In this document: positions 16,766 to 25,517 of the stretch, piece by piece
Numbering within the stretch: position 1 is the stretch's first letter
How the letters are laid out: each line of letters begins with the position of its first letter
NCBI RefSeq assembly: GCF_003568665.1
Contig: NZ_QXMH01000001.1
Coordinates: forward strand, 2,356,001-2,420,000
DNA: 64,000 nt
Reading direction: 5' to 3'
DNA from: Chitinophaga alhagiae
GTDB taxonomy: Bacteria > Bacteroidota > Bacteroidia > Chitinophagales > Chitinophagaceae
The notes under the pieces: generated by a model
Told to the model about the DNA's origin: nothing
Database searches by the model: none
The model's input: the letters and a program-made list of their open reading frames with translations, nothing else
Position numbers and translations under genes: made by a program

Positions 16766-18661
16766 GTGACCGCACATTCCATATTGCACAAATTCTGGGG
16801 CTACCAGCAGTTCAGGCCGTTGCAGGAAGATATCATTGCTTCCATTGCGGCCGGGCGGGACACGCTGGCGCTGCTGCCAACCGGCGGCGGCAAGTCCGTT
16901 TGCTTCCAGGTGCCCGCCATGATGCAGGAGGGGCTTTGCCTGGTGGTGACGCCGCTCATTGCCCTTATGAAAGACCAGGTGGAGAACCTGAACAAGCGCG
17001 GCATTCCGGCCTTTGCCATTTATGCGGGCATGCAGACCCGCGATGTGGAAAAGGTGCTGGCGCTGGCCAGGGAAGGTGATATCAAATTCCTGTACGTATC
17101 TCCGGAACGCCTGCAGAGCAAACGCTTCCAGTGGTATTGCGAAGTGCTGCCCGTGCGCCTCATTGCGGTAGACGAGGCGCATTGCATATCCCAGTGGGGC
17201 TATGATTTCAGGCCGGCTTACCGGCAGATTGCCACCATCCGGGAGCATTTTCCCAGCGCCCCCATTCTGGCGCTAACGGCCACGGCTACCCCAAAAGTAC
17301 GGGAAGACATCTGCCGCCAGCTGCAATTGCGCAACCCCGCCGTGTTCGTAAAAAGTTTTGCCCGCGCCAATCTTTCCTACAGTGTGGTGGAGGAAGAGGG
17401 CAAGCCTGCCCGCATGAAGCAGATACTGGACAAAGTGCCCGGCAGCGCCGTCATCTATTGCCGCAACCGGCGGCAGACAAAAGAAATTGCGGCCCTGCTC
17501 GGCGCGCAGGGCATCTCCGCCAGCTACTACCACGCGGGCCTTACCTCCGCGGAGCGCACGGCCCGGCAGGAAGCCTGGATCAATAATGAAACACGGGTGA
17601 TGGTATGCACCAATGCCTTTGGCATGGGCATAGACAAACCGGATGTGAGAATGGTGATCCACGCGGATGTGCCTGACAGCCTTGAGGCCTACTACCAGGA
17701 AGCCGGCCGCGCCGGCCGCGATGAGGAAAAGGCCTACGCCGTAATGCTGTACAACCACCGCAACCTGGAAGAACTGAAAGCCCGCATACCCCTGCAATTC
17801 CCCGCCATGGAAGAAATAAGGGCCATCTACCAGGCTGTTGTGAACTACCTGCAGGTGCCGGTGGGAGCGGAAGGGGTGTACTACGATTTTGACATCAACG
17901 ATTTTGTAAAACGCTTTGGCGTCAACATTACGCTGGCCTTCAGCACGCTCCGCATTCTTGAGCAGGAAGGCGTATGGCAACTCAGCGAAAGCGTGTACAT
18001 ACCCTCTAAAGTGGAGTTTGCGACCAGCAGGGACGTGCTGTTCGAGTATGAAGACCGGCAGCCCGATCTTTCTCCGCTTATACAGGCCTTGCTGCGCACT
18101 TACCAGGGCATATTTGACAACCCGGTGCCTGTTTTTGAGAAACAGATCGCGCGTATTATGCGGGTAGGTGAGGAAGATGTGGCGCATGATCTTCAGCTGC
18201 TGCACAAGCAGGCCATTATCAGGTACTATCCCAAAAAAGACCAGCCGCAGCTCTGTTTCCTGGAAGAACGGCTGCCGGCGCAGCATCTGCGGGTGAACAT
18301 GGTATTGCTGGAGCAGCGCAAAAAGGCCTTGGAAGAACGCATAGCGGCCATCACGGCCTATGCCCGCAATAACAACCAATGCCGCACCCAACAACTGGTG
18401 GCCTATTTCGGGGAAAAGGACGCACAACCCTGCGGCGTGTGCGATGTATGTGTGAAGAAAGAAAAAGGGGGCCTGCAGTCTAAAGAGTTCGGCCGGCTCA
18501 CCACCGCCATTATGGCGGCGCTGAACGGCAAAATCAGCCTGCAGGCCCTGATGGAAAAAGTAGATGCCGAGGAAAGCAGGGTGTTGGAAACCCTGCAGTT
18601 CCTGGTGGCGGAAGGTTTTGTGTTACGGGATGAAGACGGGATGCTGTCTGCTACAGCGTAA
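16766..18661 (+). CDS. recQ: ATP-dependent DNA helicase RecQ
   Basis: A 3'-5' superfamily 2 helicase acting in recombination and replication-fork repair. Two RecA-like domains carry Walker A LLPTGGGKS, the DEAH box (VDEAHCISQWGYDFRPAY) and motif VI (YYQEAGRAGRD). The RecQ zinc-binding region ends in the cysteine cluster CGVCDVC. A winged-helix region follows, and no HRDC domain is seen, so this is the short RecQ form of about 631 residues. No ATG is available near the start. GTG at 16766 gives MTAHSILHKFWGYQQFRPLQ; TTG codons at 16754 and 16784 are alternatives. It is followed by a convergent oxidoreductase gene. Confidence 0.93.
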   Translation: MTAHSILHKFWGYQQFRPLQEDIIASIAAGRDTLALLPTGGGKSVCFQVPAMMQEGLCLVVTPLIALMKDQVENLNKRGIPAFAIYAGMQTRDVEKVLALAREGDIKFLYVSPERLQSKRFQWYCEVLPVRLIAVDEAHCISQWGYDFRPAYRQIATIREHFPSAPILALTATATPKVREDICRQLQLRNPAVFVKSFARANLSYSVVEEEGKPARMKQILDKVPGSAVIYCRNRRQTKEIAALLGAQGISASYYHAGLTSAERTARQEAWINNETRVMVCTNAFGMGIDKPDVRMVIHADVPDSLEAYYQEAGRAGRDEEKAYAVMLYNHRNLEELKARIPLQFPAMEEIRAIYQAVVNYLQVPVGAEGVYYDFDINDFVKRFGVNITLAFSTLRILEQEGVWQLSESVYIPSKVEFATSRDVLFEYEDRQPDLSPLIQALLRTYQGIFDNPVPVFEKQIARIMRVGEEDVAHDLQLLHKQAIIRYYPKKDQPQLCFLEERLPAQHLRVNMVLLEQRKKALEERIAAITAYARNNNQCRTQQLVAYFGEKDAQPCGVCDVCVKKEKGGLQSKEFGRLTTAIMAALNGKISLQALMEKVDAEESRVLETLQFLVAEGFVLRDEDGMLSATA

Positions 18662-18701
18662 TGCGGCTGAAGCTGGTTCTGCCGCTGCATGTCTCCGTCT
18701 G

Positions 18702-19748
18702 CTACACGTTCACCAGCCGGCCTTCCTTACTGCTCTGGAAAGCCGCTTCAATAATCCTCACCACGTCCAGCCCTTCTTCCGCGGTTACCGGGTTGGGTTT
18801 GCCTTCGCGGATGGCGCTGTAAATGCCCTGGTAGTAGTCCAGGTAATTGCCATTGCCCCCGGGCAAAAATTCTTTTACCACTTTGCCGTCTATTTCTGTG
18901 TGCAGCAGGCCCCATTCATGCGGCGCTTCCGCGCCCCAATCAGGCGTATCAGGCAGTACGCCCTTCATCAGCAAGGCCTCCTGTATGTCTGATTTGGATT
19001 TGATGAAAGAACCTTTTCTGCCGTGCAGGATGTAGGCCGGGAGCGCTTCGCGCACCAGGTAGCTGGATTTGAGGCGCACGCGCAGCTGATCGTAATACAG
19101 CAGCAGTTCAAAATAATCGTCTACCACGGAATCTTTCCGGAGAATGCGGATGTCTGCCCATACCTTTTGGGGCATGCCAAAAATGGTCAGCGCCTGGTCT
19201 ATGAGGTGGGAGCCCAGGTCGTACACCACGCCGGTGCCCGGCTCTGCCACTTCCTTATGTTTTTTGTAGCTCAGCTCTTCCTTGAAGCGGTCATAGTGAA
19301 ATTCCACTTCCAGCACATCGCCCAGCAGGCCGTCTTCCACTACCTTGCGCACAATTTTGTAATCGCTGTCATAGCGGCGGTTCTGGTACACGCTGAGCAG
19401 CAATTTTTTGGCGGCGGCCAGCTGCAGCAGCTCTTCCCCCTGGGCTACGGTTACGGTAAAAGGTTTCTCTACGATCACATGCTTGCCGGCGGTGAGGGCG
19501 GCTTTTGTGTATTCGTAGTGGGTATAGTTGGGCGTATTCACCACGATCAGCTCCAGCGAGGCATCGGCCATGAGGGCGTCAATGCTGTTGTAGATCTTCA
19601 CGTACGGGTAACGCTGCTGCGTAAGGTGCTTGCTGCGCTCTACCACGGCCGTCAGCTCAAAGCCCGGATGCACGTGAATAAAAGGCGCATGAAAAGCGTA
19701 GCCGCTGTGGCCGTAGGAGCAAAGACCTGTTTTAATGGGTGTTGACAT
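18702..19748 (-). CDS. Gfo/Idh/MocA-family oxidoreductase
   Basis: A 348-residue NAD(P)-dependent oxidoreductase, probably acting on a sugar, inositol or related polyol. The N-terminal Rossmann fold starts at TGLCSYGHSGYAFHAPF, and the catalytic lysine motif reads HVIVEKPFTV. The C-terminal substrate domain includes GTGVVYDLGSHLIDQAL, with the usual aspartate and histidine of the active site. The ATG at 19748 (MSTPIKTGLCSYG) is preferred over a TTG two codons upstream. It is the last gene of the long minus-strand run and its substrate cannot be told from context. Confidence 0.88.
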   Translation of the reverse strand: MSTPIKTGLCSYGHSGYAFHAPFIHVHPGFELTAVVERSKHLTQQRYPYVKIYNSIDALMADASLELIVVNTPNYTHYEYTKAALTAGKHVIVEKPFTVTVAQGEELLQLAAAKKLLLSVYQNRRYDSDYKIVRKVVEDGLLGDVLEVEFHYDRFKEELSYKKHKEVAEPGTGVVYDLGSHLIDQALTIFGMPQKVWADIRILRKDSVVDDYFELLLYYDQLRVRLKSSYLVREALPAYILHGRKGSFIKSKSDIQEALLMKGVLPDTPDWGAEAPHEWGLLHTEIDGKVVKEFLPGGNGNYLDYYQGIYSAIREGKPNPVTAEEGLDVVRIIEAAFQSSKEGRLVNV

Positions 19749-19837
19749 ATTCAAAAACTATTTCTTTTTGTAAGATACAGCGGTAAAACCGAAGCTGCAA
19801 CTACGGCGCTACCACATGCATAGCGCGTGCTCTTTAA

Positions 19838-21391
19838 TTAAAACCAGCTGGTGCCTTTCTTCTTGCTGCTGCGCCCGCCCAGCCCCAATGCCCCCAGCAA
19901 GCTGCGGGTAATGATGCTGGCGGCCGTTCTGCCCGCCTGGCGCGCGGCGGAGCTGGTCACAATGCTTTCCAGCAGGCCTTTTTCTTCTTTCTGCCGGCCT
20001 TTTTTCTCCGGCTCTTCTTCCTTGCTTTTCTCGGCAGCTTCCGCCAGCTTGGCGGTCAGCATTTCGTAGGCGCTTTCGCTGTCTATTTCCTGGTTGTATT
20101 TTTTTACGAGTTTGCTGCCGGCTACCAGCTGGTCAATTTCCGTGTCTGTGAGCACGTCCATGCGGGAGTGGGGAGATACCAGCATGGTGGCTGCCAGCGG
20201 GGTGGGGGTGCCTTTCTCGCTGAGGCAGGTCACCAGCGCCTCGCCAATGCCTATCTGCGTCAGCAGCTCGTCTGTTTTATAAAAATCGGAAAGCGGGTAG
20301 TTTTCCGCTGTTTGTTTGATGGCCTTGCGGTCGTTGGCGGTAAAGGCGCGGAGGGCGTGCTGTACCTTCAGGCCGAGCTGGCCCAGTACGGAGGGCGGCA
20401 CGTCCATCGGGTTTTGCGTGCAGAAGAAAATGCCCACGCCCTTGGAGCGGATGAGCTTGATGATGGTCTCTATCTGCTGCAGCAGGGCATCGCTGGCTTC
20501 CTGGAAAATAAGGTGCGCCTCGTCTATGAACATAACCAGCTTGGGTTTGTCCAGGTCTCCCTCTTCCGGCAGGGTGGCATACAGTTCCGCCAGCAGGCTG
20601 AGCATGAAGGTGGAAAAAAGTTTGGGCCGGTCCTGGATGTCTGCCACGCGCACAATGGAAATTTTGCCCCTGCCGTCATCCGCAATGTGCATGAGGTCTT
20701 CTACTTCAAAGGATTTTTCGCCGAAGAAAACGGTGGCGCCCTGTTGTTCCAGCTCTATCACCTTGCGCAGGATGGTGCCGGTGCTGGTGGTGGAGATCTT
20801 GCCGTAATCTTTTTCCAGTTCTTTTTTGCCTTCGTCGCTGACGTACTGGAGCACTTTTTTGAAGTCTTTCAGGTCCAGCAGGGGCAGCTGCTGATCATCA
20901 CAATACTTGAAGATCATGGCTACCAGGCCGGCCTGGGTATTGTTCAGCTCCAGTATTTTTGACAGCAGCACGGGGCCAAACTCGCTGACGGTGGCGCGCA
21001 GGCGGGCGCCTTTTTCGTGGCTGAGGCTGAGCAGTTCTGACGGGTAGGCCGCCGGCGCCCAGGCGCCGCCTATTTTGGCATATCGTTCTTCTATTTTGGC
21101 GTTGGAGGTGCCTGCGGCGGCAATGCCGCTGAGGTCTCCCTTGATGTCCATGAGCAGTACGGGTACGCTGGCGTCGCTGAGGCCTTCGGCAATTACCTGC
21201 AGGGTTTTGGTTTTACCGGTGCCGGTAGCGCCGGCAATGAGGCCGTGGCGGTTGAGGGTCTTGAGCGGCAGCAATACGTCCGCGCCGGTCACTACCTCAC
21301 CGTTCAGCATGGCGCAGCCCAGCTTGAAATGTTCTCCTTTGAACGTATAGCCGTTCCTGATATATTCGAGAAATGCTTCCTGATTAGCCAT
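19838..21391 (-). CDS. HerA/FtsK-superfamily ATPase, DUF853 (YjgR-like)
   Basis: A 517-residue cytoplasmic protein of the DUF853 branch of HerA-like ATPases. Walker A is GATGTGKT (residues 54-61) and Walker B is LVMFIDEAHLIF. FFCTQNPMDVP follows, the sensor region of the family. The C-terminal 90 residues are charged and low-complexity (AEKSKEEEPEKKGRQKEE), ending in a small hydrophobic stretch and KKKGTSWF. The biochemical role of this family is poorly known; DNA pumping or helicase activity is presumed by homology. It is 20 bp downstream of a lipoprotein gene. Confidence 0.88.
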   Translation of the reverse strand: MANQEAFLEYIRNGYTFKGEHFKLGCAMLNGEVVTGADVLLPLKTLNRHGLIAGATGTGKTKTLQVIAEGLSDASVPVLLMDIKGDLSGIAAAGTSNAKIEERYAKIGGAWAPAAYPSELLSLSHEKGARLRATVSEFGPVLLSKILELNNTQAGLVAMIFKYCDDQQLPLLDLKDFKKVLQYVSDEGKKELEKDYGKISTTSTGTILRKVIELEQQGATVFFGEKSFEVEDLMHIADDGRGKISIVRVADIQDRPKLFSTFMLSLLAELYATLPEEGDLDKPKLVMFIDEAHLIFQEASDALLQQIETIIKLIRSKGVGIFFCTQNPMDVPPSVLGQLGLKVQHALRAFTANDRKAIKQTAENYPLSDFYKTDELLTQIGIGEALVTCLSEKGTPTPLAATMLVSPHSRMDVLTDTEIDQLVAGSKLVKKYNQEIDSESAYEMLTAKLAEAAEKSKEEEPEKKGRQKEEKGLLESIVTSSAARQAGRTAASIITRSLLGALGLGGRSSKKKGTSWF

Positions 21392-21411
21392 AGTATGCGG
21401 TTTGATAAGGG

Positions 21412-21858
21412 TTATTCTTCTTTCAGCAGTTGTTTGGCGTCTGCAATGCTTTTGAGCATCAGGTCTTTTACATCGCTGATCTTTTTCATTTCGTTCTGCA
21501 GGTATGCTTTTTTCTCTTCGGTGGTTTTGCCTTCCATCTTCATGTCATAGGCATGCATCCAGGTGTTCATGGCATTGTTGGCGCTGTCCAGCAGAGTGCC
21601 CGCCTGCATGTAAGGCGCGGCGGCCTTTTTACTGGCGCCAATACTGTCTGTTACTTCCGTAACGCGTGTTTTGAGCCGGCGGATGACCATCATTTTGGCC
21701 ATGCCTTCGTCATGCACGTCCATCACCTGTTGGGCCAGCGAGTCTACCAGCAGGGAATCTGCCACGGCCGCGCTGTTGCCGGCGGGCGCGCCACCCTGGC
21801 AGGCTGCCAGGGCTAATACGGCTGCCAGGGGCAGCATGCGGATAAGGTGTTTATACAT
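21412..21858 (-). CDS. Small lipoprotein, helical
   Basis: A 148-residue predicted lipoprotein: signal peptide MYKHLIRMLPLAAVLALAAC with the lipobox LAAC, then a Gly/Ala/Ser linker. The mature part is almost wholly helical, with a possible coiled coil from about 50 to 148 and many Met and Lys residues. I do not recognise a functional family. A longer frame from 21942 exists, but the ATG at 21858 starts the signal peptide. It lies between the metallo-hydrolase and HerA-like genes on the same strand with gaps of 14 and 20 bp, so it is likely co-transcribed. Confidence 0.75.
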   Translation of the reverse strand: MYKHLIRMLPLAAVLALAACQGGAPAGNSAAVADSLLVDSLAQQVMDVHDEGMAKMMVIRRLKTRVTEVTDSIGASKKAAAPYMQAGTLLDSANNAMNTWMHAYDMKMEGKTTEEKKAYLQNEMKKISDVKDLMLKSIADAKQLLKEE

Positions 21859-21872
21859 AGCTTTTGTTTTTA

Positions 21873-22712
21873 TCAAAGATCGGTCAGGGGGAACGAGTTT
21901 TTCAGACGGATGCCTTTTTCCGTGCTGTGCAGTATGCCGCATTCCATCGCAGGGTCATGCTCAAAGTACAGCACATACTGCCGCTCGTTGGCTTCCGCCA
22001 GGAAACGTTTCTTTTCTTCCAGCGTGGTGAGCGGGAACATGTCATATGCCATTACGTATGGAATGGGAATGTGGCCCGCGGAGGGCAGCAGGTCTGCCAT
22101 GTATACAATGGTATGCCCGTTGTAGCGGATCTCCGGCAGCATCATGGCGTCTGTATGCCCGAAGGCGAACCGTACGCGGATGTGGTCGGTGAAGGCCACC
22201 CCGTCTTGCTGCGCTATGAATTTCAGCTGCCCGCTTTGCTGAATGGGCAATATGTTCTCTTTGAGAAAGGAGGCCTTTTCCCGGTCATTAGGCTCGGTGG
22301 CCCATTTCCAGTGCGCCTCATTGCTCCAGTAGGTGGCATTCCGGAAGGCGGGCGCCAGCCTGTCTCCCTGGCGCTCTATGCTGCCGCCGCAATGGTCAAA
22401 ATGGAGGTGGGTGAGAAATACGTCTGTAATGTCGTCTCGATGGTAACCCAGGGCGGCCAGGGATTTCTCCAGCGTATCATCTCCGTGCAGGTAATAATGG
22501 CTGAAGAACTTTTCGTCTTGCTTGTTGCCGATGCCGTTATCTATCAGGATGAGGCGGTTGCCTTCTTCCACCAGCAGGCAGCGCATGGCCCAGGTACACA
22601 TGTTGTTGGCGTCTGGCGGGTTCAGTTTTTGCCAGATGGTTTTGGGCACTACGCCGAACATGGCGCCGCCGTCCAGTTTAAAAAGCCCTGTATTGATCGT
22701 ATGTAGCTTCAT
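21873..22712 (-). CDS. MBL-fold metallo-hydrolase
   Basis: A 279-residue metallo-beta-lactamase-fold hydrolase. The metal-binding motif HLHFDH is at 102-107 and is followed by CGG. Further ligands are likely in FAFGHTDAMM, YMADLLPS and YFEHDP. There is no signal peptide, so it is cytoplasmic. It resembles the quorum-quenching lactonase-like and general hydrolase branch; the substrate cannot be assigned from sequence. It is 14 bp upstream of the lipoprotein gene. Confidence 0.85.
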   Translation of the reverse strand: MKLHTINTGLFKLDGGAMFGVVPKTIWQKLNPPDANNMCTWAMRCLLVEEGNRLILIDNGIGNKQDEKFFSHYYLHGDDTLEKSLAALGYHRDDITDVFLTHLHFDHCGGSIERQGDRLAPAFRNATYWSNEAHWKWATEPNDREKASFLKENILPIQQSGQLKFIAQQDGVAFTDHIRVRFAFGHTDAMMLPEIRYNGHTIVYMADLLPSAGHIPIPYVMAYDMFPLTTLEEKKRFLAEANERQYVLYFEHDPAMECGILHSTEKGIRLKNSFPLTDL

Positions 22713-22734
22713 CCGTAAATATTTGTCCGGTTCT

Positions 22735-24063
22735 TCAGGCGCCGGTCTCGTATACGGCGGCCTGCGTTTTCCTGCCTGCTAAGCTACGTTGTTTCTGCAA
22801 GGCAGAAAACAGCCAGATGAGCCCGACGCAGAAAAAGCCCATGAGCACCAGTACGGAGGTGCGCATATTGTTGGTGATGTGTTCTATATAGCCGAAGCTG
22901 AACACGCCAATGGCAATGGCCAGCTTTTCGGTTACGTCGTAATAGCTGAAAAAGGAAGCCGTATCCCGCGTTTCGGGGAGGAGCTTGGCATAGGTGGAGC
23001 GGCTGAGGGACTGTATGCCCCCCATTACCAGGCCTACGGCCAGCGCCAGCAGGTAAAACTGCATTTCCGTGGTAATGAAGTAGGCGCCGAGGCAAACCCC
23101 TATCCACAGCAGCACGGTGGCTATGAGCACTTTAAAGTTGCCGAAGCGGCCGGAGAGCCGCGCCATGCCCCAGGCGCCGAGAATGGCTACCAGCTGGATG
23201 AGCACCACGCAAATGATCAGTTTGGTGGCTTCCAGCTTCAGCTCCTTGGAAGCGAAAATAACGGCCACCATCATCACCGTTTGCACGCCCATGCTGTAGA
23301 AGAAGAAGGCGCGCAGGAAACGTTTCAGCACGGGCATCACCCTTACCTGGGCATATACTTTTTTCAGCTCAATGAACCCATCTTTGAGCACCCTGCCGGA
23401 ACCATTGCTGATGGCGGGTTTGGAGGCAGGCAGGCGTTTAAAGGTGATCTGCGCGAAGCCGAACCACCATATGCCCACCAGCAAAAAGGTGATGCGTACG
23501 GCCATGGCGTCTGTAATGCCAAAGGGGGTGAAGGTAACGAGGGCAAAACCTACCAGCTGCATCAGCACGCTGCCAATGTAGCCGAAGGAGAAGCCGCGGG
23601 CGCTCACCCTGTCCTGGTACTCCGGCGCCGCTATTTCAGGCAGGTAGGAGTTATAGAACACCAGCCCTCCCCAGAAGCCGATGGCGGCCAGCATCACGGA
23701 CAGCATGCCCAGTTCAAGGCTGCTGGTACTGGTAAAGGTGAACAGGGAGGCACAGGCCAGCGCGCCCAGGTAACAGAAAAAGCGCAGGAAGTTCTTTTTA
23801 TTGCCCCGGGTGTCCGCAATGGAAGAGAGAATAGGCAGGCTGAGGGCTATCAGCAGGTATGCAAAGGAGAGCGTATAGTCATACAGCACGGAGGCGAGCA
23901 GCGTTTTTCCCATAAAGGTCACCTCATCCGTACCGGTGCGGGCTTTGGTAACGCCCAGGTAGTAGATGGGGAAAAACGTGGTGGTGATAACAAGGTTGTA
24001 AACGGAGTTGGCCCAGTCATACATGGCCCAGCCATTTACAACTTTCCTGTTTGGTATGCTCAT
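22735..24063 (-). CDS. MFS transporter, UMF1/Atg22-like
   Basis: A 442-residue inner-membrane protein with about twelve hydrophobic segments. The N-terminal signature NGWAMYDWANSVYNLVITT is diagnostic of the UMF1 (Atg22-like) branch of the major facilitator superfamily. SIADTRGNKK after the second or third segment is the MFS loop motif. Fungal Atg22 exports amino acids from vacuoles; the substrate of bacterial members is unknown. It is 45 bp downstream of the ABC ATPase gene. Confidence 0.87.
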   Translation of the reverse strand: MSIPNRKVVNGWAMYDWANSVYNLVITTTFFPIYYLGVTKARTGTDEVTFMGKTLLASVLYDYTLSFAYLLIALSLPILSSIADTRGNKKNFLRFFCYLGALACASLFTFTSTSSLELGMLSVMLAAIGFWGGLVFYNSYLPEIAAPEYQDRVSARGFSFGYIGSVLMQLVGFALVTFTPFGITDAMAVRITFLLVGIWWFGFAQITFKRLPASKPAISNGSGRVLKDGFIELKKVYAQVRVMPVLKRFLRAFFFYSMGVQTVMMVAVIFASKELKLEATKLIICVVLIQLVAILGAWGMARLSGRFGNFKVLIATVLLWIGVCLGAYFITTEMQFYLLALAVGLVMGGIQSLSRSTYAKLLPETRDTASFFSYYDVTEKLAIAIGVFSFGYIEHITNNMRTSVLVLMGFFCVGLIWLFSALQKQRSLAGRKTQAAVYETGA

Positions 24064-24108
24064 AGGGAATTATTGAATAATCACATGAATCACTAAAAGT
24101 AATAATAA

Positions 24109-24729
24109 TTACTGTTTATAATCACTGATGCGGATATGCTCGCGGCAAAAGCCGTATTCTGCCTCGTCATTGGAGCTGACAATCACCATGCGGTTGCCGC
24201 AGTGCTCTTTTACCAGCTGCTGGTAGAGGGCAATGCCGGCCGCGTCCAGGTTGGTGCAGGGCTCGTCCAGCAGCAGCACGGGCACGTCAGAGAAAATGGC
24301 CAGTGCCAGCCTGGCCCGCTGCTTCATGCCGGAGGAGAAGTTGCGCACCTGTTTTTTCCAGGCCTTTTCCAGGCCCACCAGCGCGGCAATTTCCCGGGGC
24401 TGATAGCCGGGAAGGAAAGATTTGAAATGGAGGTGAAATTCGAAACACTCCTGCAGGCTGAACTCTTCCACCAGCTCCAGGTAGGGGGCTACAATGGCGC
24501 AATGCTGGAAGAACTGGTCTGCCGGGAGTGTTTGTTCGTTGAAAAGGTACTGCACATCGCCCTCGCTGTGGTGATGATGGCCGCTGACGATCTGCAGCAG
24601 GGTGGATTTGCCGGAGCCGTTGGGCCCCAGTATGGCGTAATGGCCTGTACCGCTGAACGTATAGGAAAAACGACGGAATATCCAGTCGTAATTGAACCGC
24701 TTGCCTACGTGGTTAAGCGAGATCGTCAT
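24109..24729 (-). CDS. ABC-type ATPase with altered Q- and H-loops
   Basis: A 206-residue single nucleotide-binding domain with Walker A GPNGSGKST (35-43), signature SSGMKQR (132-138) and Walker B VLLLDEP (151-157). Two conserved positions deviate. The Q-loop region reads IVAPYLELVEEF with no Gln, and the switch histidine is replaced by Asn187 in VIVSSNDEAEY. No membrane subunit is encoded nearby. Its start overlaps the 3' end of lpxA by 17 bp, implying translational coupling. I recall similar lpxA-adjacent ATPases in other Bacteroidetes; a link to lipid A or envelope supply is inferred only from position. Confidence 0.85.
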   Translation of the reverse strand: MTISLNHVGKRFNYDWIFRRFSYTFSGTGHYAILGPNGSGKSTLLQIVSGHHHHSEGDVQYLFNEQTLPADQFFQHCAIVAPYLELVEEFSLQECFEFHLHFKSFLPGYQPREIAALVGLEKAWKKQVRNFSSGMKQRARLALAIFSDVPVLLLDEPCTNLDAAGIALYQQLVKEHCGNRMVIVSSNDEAEYGFCREHIRISDYKQ

Positions 24730-25513
24730 TCGCCCGGGTGCTGTATCCTCTCATGATGCCGCGGCCGGAATCGCGGATGAAGGAGAGGATCTCGTCTCTT
24801 TCGTCCGTGGCCGGGAACTCGGCTTCTATGATACGGATGGCTTTGGAAATATTGTTGCCTTTAACGAAAATGATGCGGTAGATGTCCAGTATGTGGTTGA
24901 TCTTTTCCAGGGTGAACCCCCGGCGTTTGAGGCCCACGGAGTTTACGCCCACATAGGAGAGGGGCTCTCGCGCAGCTTTTACATAGGGGGGCACGTCTTT
25001 CCGCACCAGCGAGCCGCCGGTTACAAAGGCGTGGTTGCCTATTTTACAGAACTGCTGCACGGCCACCATGCCGGCCAGCACTACGTGGTCTCCCACGGTG
25101 ATGTGCCCGGCCAGGGTAGTGTTATTGGAAAAAACGCAGTTGTTGCCCACAATACAGTCATGCGCAATATGGCTGTAGGCCATGATCAGGCAGTTGTTGC
25201 CGATGGAGGTCTTCAGCCGGTCTTTGGTGCCGCGGTTGATGGTCACGTACTCCCGAACGGTGGTGTTGTTGCCGATTTCCACAATCGTATCCTCCCCTTC
25301 AAACTTGAGGTCTTGCGGGATAGCGGAAATAACGGCGCCGGGAAAGATGCGGCAGTTTTTGCCGATGCGGGCGCCTTCCATGATGGTTACATTGGAACCA
25401 ATCCAGGTGCCTTCCCCGATCTCAACATTTTTATGGATAACGGTGAACGGATCGATTTTTACGTTGGGCGCAACTTTAGCGTCCGGGTGGATGTATGTGA
25501 GCGGATGAATCAT
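24713..25513 (-). CDS. lpxA: UDP-N-acetylglucosamine acyltransferase LpxA
   Basis: LpxA transfers a 3-hydroxyacyl chain from acyl-ACP to UDP-GlcNAc, the first step of lipid A synthesis in the cytoplasm. The 266-residue protein is a left-handed beta-helix of hexapeptide repeats (IGEGTWIGSNVTI and others). The catalytic histidine is His118 in SHIAHDCIVGNN, matching His125 of E. coli. The start MIHPLTYIHPDAKV is canonical. It starts 4 bp after lpxC-fabZ and overlaps the ABC ATPase gene downstream, so these form one operon. Confidence 0.97.
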   Translation of the reverse strand: MIHPLTYIHPDAKVAPNVKIDPFTVIHKNVEIGEGTWIGSNVTIMEGARIGKNCRIFPGAVISAIPQDLKFEGEDTIVEIGNNTTVREYVTINRGTKDRLKTSIGNNCLIMAYSHIAHDCIVGNNCVFSNNTTLAGHITVGDHVVLAGMVAVQQFCKIGNHAFVTGGSLVRKDVPPYVKAAREPLSYVGVNSVGLKRRGFTLEKINHILDIYRIIFVKGNNISKAIRIIEAEFPATDERDEILSFIRDSGRGIMRGYSTRANDDLA

Positions 25514-25517
25514 GCTG

